Shown here in pieces: positions 15,176 through 23,139 of a stretch of DNA of 33,443 bases (position 1 is its first letter; every line of letters begins with the position of its first letter). The position numbers and the translations under genes are program-made. The notes beneath the pieces are model-generated. The model did no database searches. It saw only the letters and a program-made list of their open reading frames with translations, and was not told the DNA's origin. The DNA is from JARRRD01 sp037381085 (GTDB lineage Bacteria > Nitrospirota > Thermodesulfovibrionia > Thermodesulfovibrionales > UBA6898). The DNA is taken from contig JARRRD010000002.1 in assembly GCA_037381085.1 (NCBI GenBank), positions 1 through 33,443 of the forward strand, in the 5' to 3' direction.

Positions 15176-15496
15176 GTGACACGTGTAGTCGTGAGCCCCG
15201 GGGCCTGCGGCATGGAGTCGACCATCGAGGTAGAGAAAAAAGACTCGGGTACCTACTCCGTGAAAATAGGCTCGGACTGTGAGATGGTGGTAAAACTGGG
15301 AAAAGAGATATCGGAGCTGACGATGATGGACGCGTTCAAAAAGGCGCTGGACAACCCCGTCTATACAAGGGCGGCAAAGTGCCTGAGACATGTTGCATGC
15401 CCCGTGCCGTCGGCGATACTGAAGGCGCTGGAGGTGGAAGCGGGACTGAACGTGCCCAGGGATGTCAGCATTCGATTCGTGAAGGAGCCGGAGTGA
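15176..15496 (+). CDS. Small conserved four-cysteine protein next to RACo
   Basis: A 106-residue protein with Cys11 (SPGACG), Cys35 (GSDCE), Cys69 and Cys75 (HVACPVPSAILKA) followed by EVEAGLNVPRDVSI. I recognise the pattern as a small conserved family seen near methyltransferase or corrinoid-activation genes, but cannot name a function. Four cysteines could hold a metal or Fe-S cluster. GTG 15176 has AGGAGA 8-9 nt upstream and lies 12 nt after the RACo stop, so the two are co-transcribed. Confidence 0.65.
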   Translation: MTRVVVSPGACGMESTIEVEKKDSGTYSVKIGSDCEMVVKLGKEISELTMMDAFKKALDNPVYTRAAKCLRHVACPVPSAILKALEVEAGLNVPRDVSIRFVKEPE

Positions 15497-15783
15497 CAAA
15501 ATGGCGTACTATATAACTTTACCGATGATTACCCCTGGCGTTTCAAAACAGCCCGGAAGGGACACCGAAAAAGTCTTGCAATGACGACATGATTTTATTA
15601 ATCTTCCACATAAATGAGGGCCCAACGTTCGGTGACTTCCGTAAAATGGCTCGCTGGCCACTCTATAGGGCCGTAAGGTGTCGCTACAAGACATTTTTCA
15701 GCGCCCCTTCCGAGCTTACTGAGACTTTTTTTACAACTGTTAAGGTTATCCCGGCAAGGCATGATAAAGTGAAGTGATGGTGG
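15497..15783. other. 287-nt intergenic stretch between the RACo unit and the Hdr-like unit
   Basis: No gene, clear terminator, riboswitch or strong promoter was recognised. There is a T-rich run around 15725-15733, and GGCC occurs as a short dyad near 15655-15675. A new transcription unit probably starts within it. Confidence 0.3.
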
Positions 15784-16464
15784 ATGAGAATATTATTGCC
15801 GATCATCGCGTACTGCGTGTACGCCGCTTTTTGCTGGCGGGTCATCTTTCACGCCCTCGTCTGGTACAGGGCTGCCGTGGAATTGGGACGCGGTACCGGC
15901 CGCCCTCACCGCGACTCATTACGAATATGGACGGAAACGGCGGCGGACGTGCTCTTATTCAGGAGGCTTCTTTATGAGAACGGTTTGCTGTGGATCTGTG
16001 CATGGACCTTTCACGTCTCATTCCTGCTTGTTCTGGTGAGACACATGAGGTACATTATGAACCCTGTCCCTGAATGTATAGCCGGCCTTCAGCCGCTCGG
16101 GCTGTTTGCGGGTTATATACTCCCTCTCTCCGTGATTTTCATAGCTCTCATCAGGACGACAGTCAGGGAGAGATACGTTTCCCGCTCTAATTACTTCATC
16201 CTCGGGCTGGTATTTCTCATCGGCATCACAGGTCTCCTGCTTCACATATTCAGGTCCGACCTGGTGGGGGTAAAGGAGTTCACGCTTGGCGTTTTTACAT
16301 TCTCCCCCCGGCCCGTTCCGCAAAGTCCGCTGTTCGTCGTCCATTTTCTCCTCGTGCTTCTCCTCCTGCTTTTCCTGCCTTTCCACCTCTTCATCGCTCC
16401 CGTTATCATGCATGAGGCAAGGAAGCGTGAGGCGGGGCTGAAAAGGATGCTGCATGAAAGGTAG
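15784..16464 (+). CDS. HdrE/DsrM/NarI-like membrane cytochrome b subunit
   Basis: A 226-residue integral membrane protein with about five helices: residues 2-24, about 66-86, about 103-124, about 135-156 and about 183-207. The length and topology match the nitrate-reductase gamma/HdrE/DsrM superfamily, which binds b hemes and connects the quinone pool to a cytoplasmic Fe-S subunit. Candidate heme histidines lie in ICAWTFHVSF, VRHMRYI, LLLHIFR and the last helix pair (VVHFLLV and PFHLFI). It overlaps the HdrD-like gene by 11 nt, so the two form a two-subunit complex. ATG 15784 is preceded only by a weak ribosome site. Confidence 0.78.
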   Translation: MRILLPIIAYCVYAAFCWRVIFHALVWYRAAVELGRGTGRPHRDSLRIWTETAADVLLFRRLLYENGLLWICAWTFHVSFLLVLVRHMRYIMNPVPECIAGLQPLGLFAGYILPLSVIFIALIRTTVRERYVSRSNYFILGLVFLIGITGLLLHIFRSDLVGVKEFTLGVFTFSPRPVPQSPLFVVHFLLVLLLLLFLPFHLFIAPVIMHEARKREAGLKRMLHER

Positions 16465-17710
16465 GAGCGAGAGAAAAGCTGTTAAGGAAGACCGGCTTTC
16501 CCGGAATGACCGGGGTTCCTTCACAAAAACACTGACGCCCTTACAGCTCATGGAGCTTGACGCCTGCACGCAGTGCGGCCAATGCCTCAAACATTGTCCG
16601 GTACAGGACGTAACCGGGAACCCCTCGATTTCACCTCCCGAAAAGATCCGCATTTTCAGGGAGTTCATCAAGGCTACGCGGGGCCTCAGGGCGAGACTGT
16701 TCGGTCCCGGCATCGACCCCAGGCTGATCGAGGATTTCAGCAAGGCGGTCTATGAATGCACGACCTGCGGCGCGTGCGGTCAGAACTGTTCGGTCGGCAT
16801 TTTTACACAGAGGCTCTGGCCGTCACTCCGGAGAGAGATGGTCAGGCGCGGTCTCGGTCCCCTTGGTTCCCAGGCCGAAATGCCGGAGCATGTTTTGAAT
16901 ACCGGAAATCCCTATGGCAAGCCCGCTTCTGAAAGGTTCAGCCCCTGGTTTCCGGAAGACGTCAAGGTAGCCGAAAAAGCGGAAATAGGATATTACGCCG
17001 GATGTACCGGCTCATATGAAGCCATCCCCATGGTAAGAGGGGACGTGTCCGTCATAGGCGCAACAGGCGAGCCCTTCACCATGCTTCCCGCGGAAGAAGA
17101 GGTATGCTGCGGTTTCCCTCTCTTTATCACGGGACAGCATGACCTCCTCGAAGACCTCACGAAGAGACTGGTCGCTGCTTACAGGGCAAAGGGGGTCAAG
17201 ACACTTCTCTGCTCCTGTCCCTGCTGCGTAAATATGATGTCCAGGGACTGGCCGGTTTTCTATGGGCGCGATCTTCCCTTCAAGATAAGGCACATCACAC
17301 AATTCGTTGCCGACGCGGTCAGGGCCAAGAAACTCACTTTCAGCAGTGGACTGAATGAGAGGGTCATCTATCATGACCCCTGCTATCTGAGCAGAGGGGT
17401 CGGCATCATCGAGGAACCCAGAGCTGTCCTCAGAAGCATCCCGGGGGTGCAGGTCCTTGAATTCGACCGGCACGGGCTGCGATCGAGATGCTGCGGGGCC
17501 GGAGGGGCGGCCCGCAAGATATTCCACGAAAATGCGGTCGCTATGGCCAGGCTCACGATAGACGAAGCTGTCGCCAAGAAGGCGGACCGCCTCATCCTGA
17601 GTTGTCCCGCTTGTTATGCCAAGGTAAATGAGGCCATGGAGGGTTATGAAAAACAGATAACTATCACCGACATCATGGAACTTTTCGCGGAGGTCATAAG
17701 GAGAGGATGA
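16454..17710 (+). CDS. HdrD/DsrK-like heterodisulfide-reductase-type Fe-S protein
   Basis: A 418-residue cytoplasmic protein. The N-terminal ferredoxin part has two [4Fe-4S] motifs: Cys38/41/44/48 (CTQCGQCLKHCP) and Cys102/105/108/112 (CTTCGACGQNC). Two CCG domains follow. The first is Cys184-x33-Cys218Cys219-x35-Cys255xxCys258, and the second is Cys310-x35-Cys346Cys347-x36-Cys384xxCys387. Both fit the rule CX31-39CCX35-36CXXC for the noncanonical clusters that cleave CoM-S-S-CoB in HdrB/HdrD. Having both sites intact is what HdrD shows. It overlaps the membrane cytochrome gene, and cysteate synthase starts 2 nt after its stop. The natural disulfide is unknown; the neighbours point to one containing CoM. 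Confidence 0.88.
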   Translation: MKGRSERKAVKEDRLSRNDRGSFTKTLTPLQLMELDACTQCGQCLKHCPVQDVTGNPSISPPEKIRIFREFIKATRGLRARLFGPGIDPRLIEDFSKAVYECTTCGACGQNCSVGIFTQRLWPSLRREMVRRGLGPLGSQAEMPEHVLNTGNPYGKPASERFSPWFPEDVKVAEKAEIGYYAGCTGSYEAIPMVRGDVSVIGATGEPFTMLPAEEEVCCGFPLFITGQHDLLEDLTKRLVAAYRAKGVKTLLCSCPCCVNMMSRDWPVFYGRDLPFKIRHITQFVADAVRAKKLTFSSGLNERVIYHDPCYLSRGVGIIEEPRAVLRSIPGVQVLEFDRHGLRSRCCGAGGAARKIFHENAVAMARLTIDEAVAKKADRLILSCPACYAKVNEAMEGYEKQITITDIMELFAEVIRRG

Positions 17711-17711
17711 T

Positions 17712-18968
17712 ATGAGCCATTTCACTATCCGCTGCAGGAACTGCGGCACAGAGCTGAAGGAAGTATATTGCACCTTCTGCGAACACTGCGTCGATGCGCT
17801 GCTTGTAACGGATTACAGGGAAAGGATGTTCAGATACGAGAAAGGAAAGGGCATCTGGGGCTTTAACTGGCTTCCGGTCCGTACTCCGTCGTTTGACCAG
17901 CCGGGACCGGTCGTCTACAAGTCGGCCGTCCTAGCCGGTCGGCTCGGCCTCGACAACCTCTACATAGCCTTCAACGGTTACTGGCCGGAAAGGGGAGCGC
18001 TGCTGCAGACCTGCACTTTCAAAGAATTCGATGCTGCCGTGGTCCTCCAGAACGCCGTCGAAAACGATGTGGACGGCCTGATCGTGGCCTCCGCCGGAAA
18101 TACGGCGAGGGCCTTCGCCCACCTCTCAGTTACAGCGGGGTTCCCCGTCATAATAGTAGTGCCGACGGCCTGTCTCTCGGAGATGTGGTACCTGGAGAGC
18201 TCATCAAAAGTGCCGACGCTGGCCGTATTCGACGGCGATTATGCCGACTCCATCGACGCAGCAAGGAAGATAGCGGTTGCGGCCGGATTTCCCTTCGAGG
18301 GCGGCGTCAAGAACATAGCCAAGAGAGACGGTCTGGGGGTCGTGCTTATGGCCGCCGTTTCTGAGATGGGAAGTCTTCCCCGGCACTATTTTCAGGCGGT
18401 GGGTAGCGGAACAGGCGCGATAGGGGTGTGGGAGATGGCCGAGAGGTTCCTGAAGGATGGGAGGTTCGGTACTCAGCCCCCCAGTCTCCACCTTGCCCAG
18501 AACCTGCCTTTTGCACCCATGACAAAGGCCTGGCAGAGAAAAAGCCGGGATCTTCTTCCTGAAGACCTCGACCCCGAACTCATATCCATGATCACGACGA
18601 GGGTACTTTCCACACGCTATCCGGCCTACTCGGTGAAGGGCGGCATTTATGATGCATTGAAAGCTACCGGCGGAAAGATGTATGGTATTGAGAACGAGGA
18701 AGTCTACAACGCAATGGACCTTTTTGAGGATAGTGAGGGCGTAGACATCGTGCCGGCTGCGGGCGTAGCTCTGGCCGCATTGAGAAATTCCCTTCAGGCG
18801 GGGTACGTGGGACGCAAAGATACGATACTGCTTAATATAACCGGAGGAGGAGAAAAACGCCTGGAGAAGGACCACAGGACGTTCCAGGTAGAACCGCAAT
18901 TCATATCGAAAAATATTTCTGCGGAAGAGATAGAGGAACTGCTATGCAGTACCCTGAAGAAGAACTGA
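17712..18968 (+). CDS. Cysteate synthase-like PLP enzyme (threonine synthase relative)
   Basis: A 418-residue fold-type II PLP enzyme. In Methanosarcina, cysteate synthase makes L-cysteate from O-phosphoserine and sulfite as the first step of a coenzyme M route. The features resemble that family: an N-terminal zinc-ribbon-like cysteine set (Cys8, Cys11, Cys20, Cys23, Cys26), the PLP lysine at Lys70 in VVYKSAVLAGRLGL, the FNGYWPERGA segment right after it, the ASAGNTARAFAHL phosphate/substrate loop, GSGTGAIGVWE, and a C-terminal LLNITGGG. Length is as expected. ATG 17712 follows AGGAGAGGATGAT and the gene overlaps ComDE by 25 nt. Threonine synthase is the main alternative, but the direct coupling to sulfopyruvate decarboxylase makes cysteate synthase far more likely. 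Confidence 0.85.
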   Translation: MSHFTIRCRNCGTELKEVYCTFCEHCVDALLVTDYRERMFRYEKGKGIWGFNWLPVRTPSFDQPGPVVYKSAVLAGRLGLDNLYIAFNGYWPERGALLQTCTFKEFDAAVVLQNAVENDVDGLIVASAGNTARAFAHLSVTAGFPVIIVVPTACLSEMWYLESSSKVPTLAVFDGDYADSIDAARKIAVAAGFPFEGGVKNIAKRDGLGVVLMAAVSEMGSLPRHYFQAVGSGTGAIGVWEMAERFLKDGRFGTQPPSLHLAQNLPFAPMTKAWQRKSRDLLPEDLDPELISMITTRVLSTRYPAYSVKGGIYDALKATGGKMYGIENEEVYNAMDLFEDSEGVDIVPAAGVALAALRNSLQAGYVGRKDTILLNITGGGEKRLEKDHRTFQVEPQFISKNISAEEIEELLCSTLKKN

Positions 18969-20074
18969 TAGATATTCTTAAGAAGACTGGCGTCGATTTT
19001 ACGGCCTCCCTGCCCTGCGAAAAAATCAAGGGTCTCCTGACAATGGTCGGCCAGGAGTTCTTCCACGTTCCGCTGACAAGGGAAGAAGAGGGGGTTGGGA
19101 TATGCGCGGGTGCCGCGCTGGCCGGAAAGAGACCGGCAATGTTCGTGCAAAGTTCGGGAGTCGGCAATATGATCAACGCCCTACTCTCACTTACGGTCTT
19201 TTATGAACTGCCCCTGGCGGTCTTCGTCAGCAGGCGGGGCATTTACAAGGAAAAGATCGAGGCCCAGGTGCCCATGGGCGAGAGGCTCCCCGGCATACTC
19301 GGTGGCGCGGCCTTACGACACACAGCTATAGATTCCAAAGACGACCTGGGACTGGTAAAGGCCAGACTGGAAGAAGTTTACGGGAAGGACGAGATACACG
19401 TCTTTCTGCTGAGCCCGGCCCTGTGGGAGGAATCCTGCGCCCCGGGGGCCCTTTTGTCGGAGCAGTGCCCTATATCGACAGCCATGACAGCGCGGCCCAA
19501 AGGCGAATTGTTCCCTCGCCTTACCCGCTACGAAATTATAAAGACGATCGCCCCTTATATCGACTCCAGGGTCGTCGCCTGCAACCTCGGCTTTCCGTCG
19601 AAGGAGCTTTTCTCCCTCAAGCACCAGCCTTCCAATTTTTACATGCTCGGGAGCATGGGCATGGTCACACCCATCGGCCTGGGATTGAGTCTTTCGACGG
19701 ACAGGGAGGTGATCGTCATCGACGGGGACGGCAGCCTCCTGATGAATCCCGGGACGCTGGCTACTGCCGCGCACTCGGTCCCGCCCGCCTTGACAATACT
19801 GGCCGTGGACAACAGCGCGTACGGTTCCACCGGCAGTCAGCCTACGCTTACGGGCTCCTGCGTAGACCTGGAACTCGTGGCACGGGGTTTCGGAATAAAG
19901 AACACTGTCAAGGTCTCGACGGAAGAAGAGATCGTCGGCGCCATAAAAGCAAGTCATGGCGGCCTGCGTTTTATCCATGTCCTCGCCCTGCCCGGCAATG
20001 AGGCCGTCCCCAACATTCCACTTCACCACCTTGAGATAAAGAAGCAGTTTCAGGAATCTTTGAGGAAGAGATGA
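18944..20074 (+). CDS. comDE: Sulfopyruvate decarboxylase, fused alpha and beta domains (ComDE)
   Basis: A 376-residue thiamine-diphosphate enzyme converting 3-sulfopyruvate to sulfoacetaldehyde, the penultimate precursor stage of coenzyme M. The N-terminal half is the ComD-like Pyr domain with PLTREEEGVGICAGAALAG (catalytic Glu among residues 47-49). The C-terminal half is the ComE-like PP domain with the ThDP/Mg motif GDGS (261-264) leading to Asn290 in DNSAYGSTG, and LGSMGMVTPIGLGLS before it. Some methanogens encode two separate subunits, while Methanosarcina-type enzymes are fused as here. It overlaps the cysteate-synthase-like gene by 25 nt. Related ThDP enzymes (phosphonopyruvate decarboxylase) are the alternative; context decides for sulfopyruvate. 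Confidence 0.85.
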   Translation: MQYPEEELIDILKKTGVDFTASLPCEKIKGLLTMVGQEFFHVPLTREEEGVGICAGAALAGKRPAMFVQSSGVGNMINALLSLTVFYELPLAVFVSRRGIYKEKIEAQVPMGERLPGILGGAALRHTAIDSKDDLGLVKARLEEVYGKDEIHVFLLSPALWEESCAPGALLSEQCPISTAMTARPKGELFPRLTRYEIIKTIAPYIDSRVVACNLGFPSKELFSLKHQPSNFYMLGSMGMVTPIGLGLSLSTDREVIVIDGDGSLLMNPGTLATAAHSVPPALTILAVDNSAYGSTGSQPTLTGSCVDLELVARGFGIKNTVKVSTEEEIVGAIKASHGGLRFIHVLALPGNEAVPNIPLHHLEIKKQFQESLRKR

Positions 20075-20080
20075 CTCCGG

Positions 20081-20109
20081 TTAACCAGGCTCGGCGGCTG
20101 TGCTATAAT
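20081..20109 (+). promoter_or_regulatory. Sigma-70-type promoter for the radical SAM gene
   Basis: TTAACC (20081-20086) and a perfect TATAAT (20104-20109) are 17 nt apart. The ATG at 20120 is only 10 nt after the -10 box, so the mRNA would be nearly leaderless, and no SD precedes that ATG. This separates the gene from the CoM operon ending at 20074. Confidence 0.6.
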
Positions 20110-20119
20110 TTCGTAGCTC

Positions 20120-21241
20120 ATGGACACGATAGAAAAATTGGGGGTTCTCTCCGAAGATTCCAGGTACGACCTTGCCTGCGCCTGCGGCACAGCCAGGGAC
20201 GACCACCGCAAGAGGGGCTCGGAGGGCAGATGGATCTATCCTGTCGCCCTGCCGCAGGGCGGTTATTCCGTGCTCTTCAAGACGCTACTTTCGAATGCCT
20301 GCTCAAATGACTGCAAGTATTGCCCTCTCCGTTCGGACACCGAAGTACCGCGATGCACCCTGCAGCCGGAGCAGGTCGCTTCAATCTTCATGGAATATAT
20401 GAGGAGGCGCAAGGTCTTCGGTCTCTTCCTGAGCTCCGCCGTCATCAATAATGCCGATTACACAATGGAGAAGATCAACACCGTTGCAAGGCTTCTCAGG
20501 TACAAACATGGATTCAGGGGTTATATCCACCTCAAGATCATCCCGGGGGCTTCCGACGCGGCAATAGAGGATTCTCTCTCCCTTGCCACCGCAGTCTCAC
20601 TCAATATTGAGACCCCCGGGAAAAAGCATTTCGAACGGCTATCGCACAGGAAGGATTACGAGAGGGACATCCTCCGCCCCCTGAATCTCATGGGACGACT
20701 TACTTCGAGGGGGATGAAGTTTTCGAAGATCAAGTGCACCACGCAGTTTATTGTGGGCGCGTCCGATGAGACGGACTCAGAGATCGTAGGGTCGATGTCC
20801 GATCTTTACAGCAAGTTTAATTTCAAGAGGGTCTACTTCTCGGCGTATCAGAAAGGCCTTGGAGATCCCGGCATCCCCGGTGAAAAAACGTTTCTTACAA
20901 ATCCCGGTGATGTCTTTGTTCGTGAACACCGTCTCTACCAAGTCGATTTCCTATTACGAAAATACCGGTTCAACCGGGAGGACATTCTCCTCGGTGAAGA
21001 CGGCAATCTGCGACTTGATAAAGACCCCAAGGAGTTATGGGCTGACAGCCATCCCGAATATTACCCGGTGAGGATCAACAGGTCCAACAGGGAAATGCTG
21101 CTAAGAGTGCCCGGAATAGGTCCTGAGACAGCCGGGAAAATACTCAGGACCCGCCGTGACAGAAGGCTCACCGGGATCAATGACCTGGGAATTAAGGGAA
21201 AGAGGGCCGAAAAGATCAGGGAATACGTCATTTTTGAATGA
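20120..21241 (+). CDS. Radical SAM protein with C-terminal helix-hairpin-helix (putative DNA modification/repair type)
   Basis: A 373-residue protein. The radical SAM cluster motif is Cys61-x3-Cys65-x2-Cys68 (CSNDCKYC). Around it are LFKTLLSNAC and LSSAVINNADYTMEKI, then barrel segments GYIHLKIIPGA, SLNIETP and TTQFIVGASDETDSEI. The C-terminal 45 residues contain the helix-hairpin-helix LLRVPGIGPETAGKIL and a second hairpin, which bind DNA nonspecifically. The arrangement fits the COG4277-type family annotated as putative DNA modification/repair radical SAM protein, whose reaction is unknown. The usual partner gene (a small DNA-binding protein) is not adjacent. It has its own promoter, so it is probably not part of the CoM system. 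Confidence 0.85.
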   Translation: MDTIEKLGVLSEDSRYDLACACGTARDDHRKRGSEGRWIYPVALPQGGYSVLFKTLLSNACSNDCKYCPLRSDTEVPRCTLQPEQVASIFMEYMRRRKVFGLFLSSAVINNADYTMEKINTVARLLRYKHGFRGYIHLKIIPGASDAAIEDSLSLATAVSLNIETPGKKHFERLSHRKDYERDILRPLNLMGRLTSRGMKFSKIKCTTQFIVGASDETDSEIVGSMSDLYSKFNFKRVYFSAYQKGLGDPGIPGEKTFLTNPGDVFVREHRLYQVDFLLRKYRFNREDILLGEDGNLRLDKDPKELWADSHPEYYPVRINRSNREMLLRVPGIGPETAGKILRTRRDRRLTGINDLGIKGKRAEKIREYVIFE

Positions 21242-21298
21242 AGTTGCAAAAGGGAGAAGGCTGTCCGACTGAGACTTTGGAACCGGGATGACAAGAAA

Positions 21299-22753
21299 AT
21301 GAAGAGACTCTTTCTCAGAAAGACGCTTGCCGAATTGACCGTTGAAGCCTTCGATGAGAAGCGCGGGCTCAAGCGTTCTCTCGGCCCGGTAACGCTCGTT
21401 CTCCTGGGCATAGGAGTCATCGTCGGCGCCGGCATATTCGTACTGACAGGCCACGCTGCGGCAGAGATGGCAGGTCCCGCAATCGTTCTCTCCTTCACGA
21501 TGGCGGCCGTCGCCTGCGCCTTTGCCGGTCTCTGTTATGCGGAGTTTGCCTCGATGATCCCGGTCTCAGGAAGCGCCTATACTTACGCATATGCAACGCT
21601 CGGCCAGTTCGTAGCCTGGATAATAGGATGGGACCTTATACTTGAATACACGATAGGGGCCACCACCGTGGCGATTGGATGGTCGGGGTACTTTGTTAGT
21701 TTTCTTAAGGATTTGGGCATATCCCTGCCAGCATCCCTTGTTTCGCCTCCCGTTACCTATGACATCCAGCTTCACCACTGGGTCACAACCGGGGCCCTTT
21801 TCAATCTGCCGGCGGTGATCGTGGTAGTCTTTATTACCGCAATACTGGTGCTTGGCATAAAAGAATCGGCAGCCCTGAATGCGGTAATCGTCTTCATTAA
21901 GGTGCTTATCATTCTCGCCTTTGTATTAGCCGGCATCTTCTTTATCAAGCCTGACCTGTGGCATCCCTTTATCCCGCCGAATAAGGGACAGTTCGGGGTA
22001 TTCGGGATGAGCGGAGTCCTCAGAGGGGCGGGAATCATATTCTTCGCCTATATAGGATTTGACGCCGTCTCGACCCTTGCCCAAGAGGCCAAAAACCCCC
22101 AGAAAGATATGCCGATAGGCATTCTGGGAAGTCTCATAATATGCACGATACTCTATGTTGCGGTGTCGCTCGTACTGACGGGGGTCGTCCCTTATACCAA
22201 ACTCGACGGTCCTGCGCCTCTCGCCGTGGCGCTGGATGCAATGAACCTGCACGTCTTTTCCCCTGTCCTCAAGATAGGAGCCATCGCCGGCCTCACATCG
22301 GTGATACTGGTGCTCCTGCTGGGCCAGACAAGGATATTTTTTTCCATGGGCAGGGACGGCCTTCTCCCTCCCTTTGTGTCCAGAATACACTCGAGATACA
22401 GGACGCCTTACATCATCACAATGGTGACGGGCGTCGTCACGGCGCTGTTGTCTGCCCTCCTTCCCATCGGTATAGTCGGTGAACTTGTAAGCATCGGTAC
22501 TCTCCTCGCCTTCGTCATCGTCTGCGCCGGGGTCCTGGTCCTTCGCTATACGAACCCGAACGTAAAGAGGGCATTCGTGGCGCCTGGAGGGGCTGCCACT
22601 CCTGTTCTGGGGATTGTCACTTGTCTTTATCTCATGTCAGGCCTTCCCAGGGACACGTGGATAAGGCTCTTTACCTGGCTGATCGTCGGTCTGGTGATTT
22701 ATTTCAGCTATGGAATCAAAAAAGCAAAGGTTGGAAATCCGCCGGGGAATTGA
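21299..22753 (+). CDS. APC-family amino acid permease (YfnA-like)
   Basis: A 484-residue inner-membrane protein with about twelve hydrophobic helices. The N-terminal region LGPVTLVLLGIGVIVGAGIFVLTG is the APC consensus unwound helix 1, followed by AGPAIVLSFTMAAVACAFAGLCYAEFASMIPVSGSAYTYAY, and FFAYIGFDAVSTLAQEAKNPQKDMPIGI is the diagnostic helix 6-loop region. Members import amino acids with protons or exchange them. Substrate cannot be told. ATG 21299 lies 57 nt after the radical SAM stop; there is no clear SD. The gene is followed by a minus-strand region. Confidence 0.92.
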   Translation: MKRLFLRKTLAELTVEAFDEKRGLKRSLGPVTLVLLGIGVIVGAGIFVLTGHAAAEMAGPAIVLSFTMAAVACAFAGLCYAEFASMIPVSGSAYTYAYATLGQFVAWIIGWDLILEYTIGATTVAIGWSGYFVSFLKDLGISLPASLVSPPVTYDIQLHHWVTTGALFNLPAVIVVVFITAILVLGIKESAALNAVIVFIKVLIILAFVLAGIFFIKPDLWHPFIPPNKGQFGVFGMSGVLRGAGIIFFAYIGFDAVSTLAQEAKNPQKDMPIGILGSLIICTILYVAVSLVLTGVVPYTKLDGPAPLAVALDAMNLHVFSPVLKIGAIAGLTSVILVLLLGQTRIFFSMGRDGLLPPFVSRIHSRYRTPYIITMVTGVVTALLSALLPIGIVGELVSIGTLLAFVIVCAGVLVLRYTNPNVKRAFVAPGGAATPVLGIVTCLYLMSGLPRDTWIRLFTWLIVGLVIYFSYGIKKAKVGNPPGN

Positions 22754-22833
22754 GCTTAACTTTTACAATAACTTACGCATACAGGCTGTAAACACAATTC
22801 TTGACTTGAGCTCATTATGAATGCCACAGTTCT

Positions 22834-23040
22834 TCAGGGTTGTTTCCGTAATCTCTTCCTTCTGATGTCGCCGGTGAGGAGCCCGCAAATGTAAGTGCTG
22901 GTATCCATCTCCTTCTCCAACGCCTCTTTTTTTATCTGTTCTTTCAAGTCCTCCGGTATTTTAAGGTTATACCTGATGACATCACACTCGGTCATCCATC
23001 TTTGTTCCGGAAGTACTCAAGCGGCTTTTTTCTTTGCCAT
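22834..23040 (-). pseudogene. Small ribbon-helix-helix-like gene interrupted by an in-frame TGA
   Basis: Reading from ATG 23040 with a strong SD (AAAGGAGATAATA) gives MAKKKAA, a TGA stop at 23019-23017, then an open frame in the same phase to 22834: VLPEQRWMTECDVIRYNLKI followed by PEDLKEQIKKEALEKEM and a basic tail. The RYNLKIPEDLKEQIKKEA pattern resembles antitoxin-like ribbon-helix-helix proteins. TGA is a normal stop elsewhere in the window. Either the gene is dead, or a 53-residue protein is made from ATG 22995, which lacks a good SD. No toxin gene is visible beside it. Confidence 0.55.
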
Positions 23041-23139
23041 TATTATCTCCTTTTTCCTCTCCGAAGATATCAGATTCATAGAAAACTGTTATCCGCGAAA
23101 GGATGGAGTGTCAAACTCTTATTACTAAAACCTTGCACC

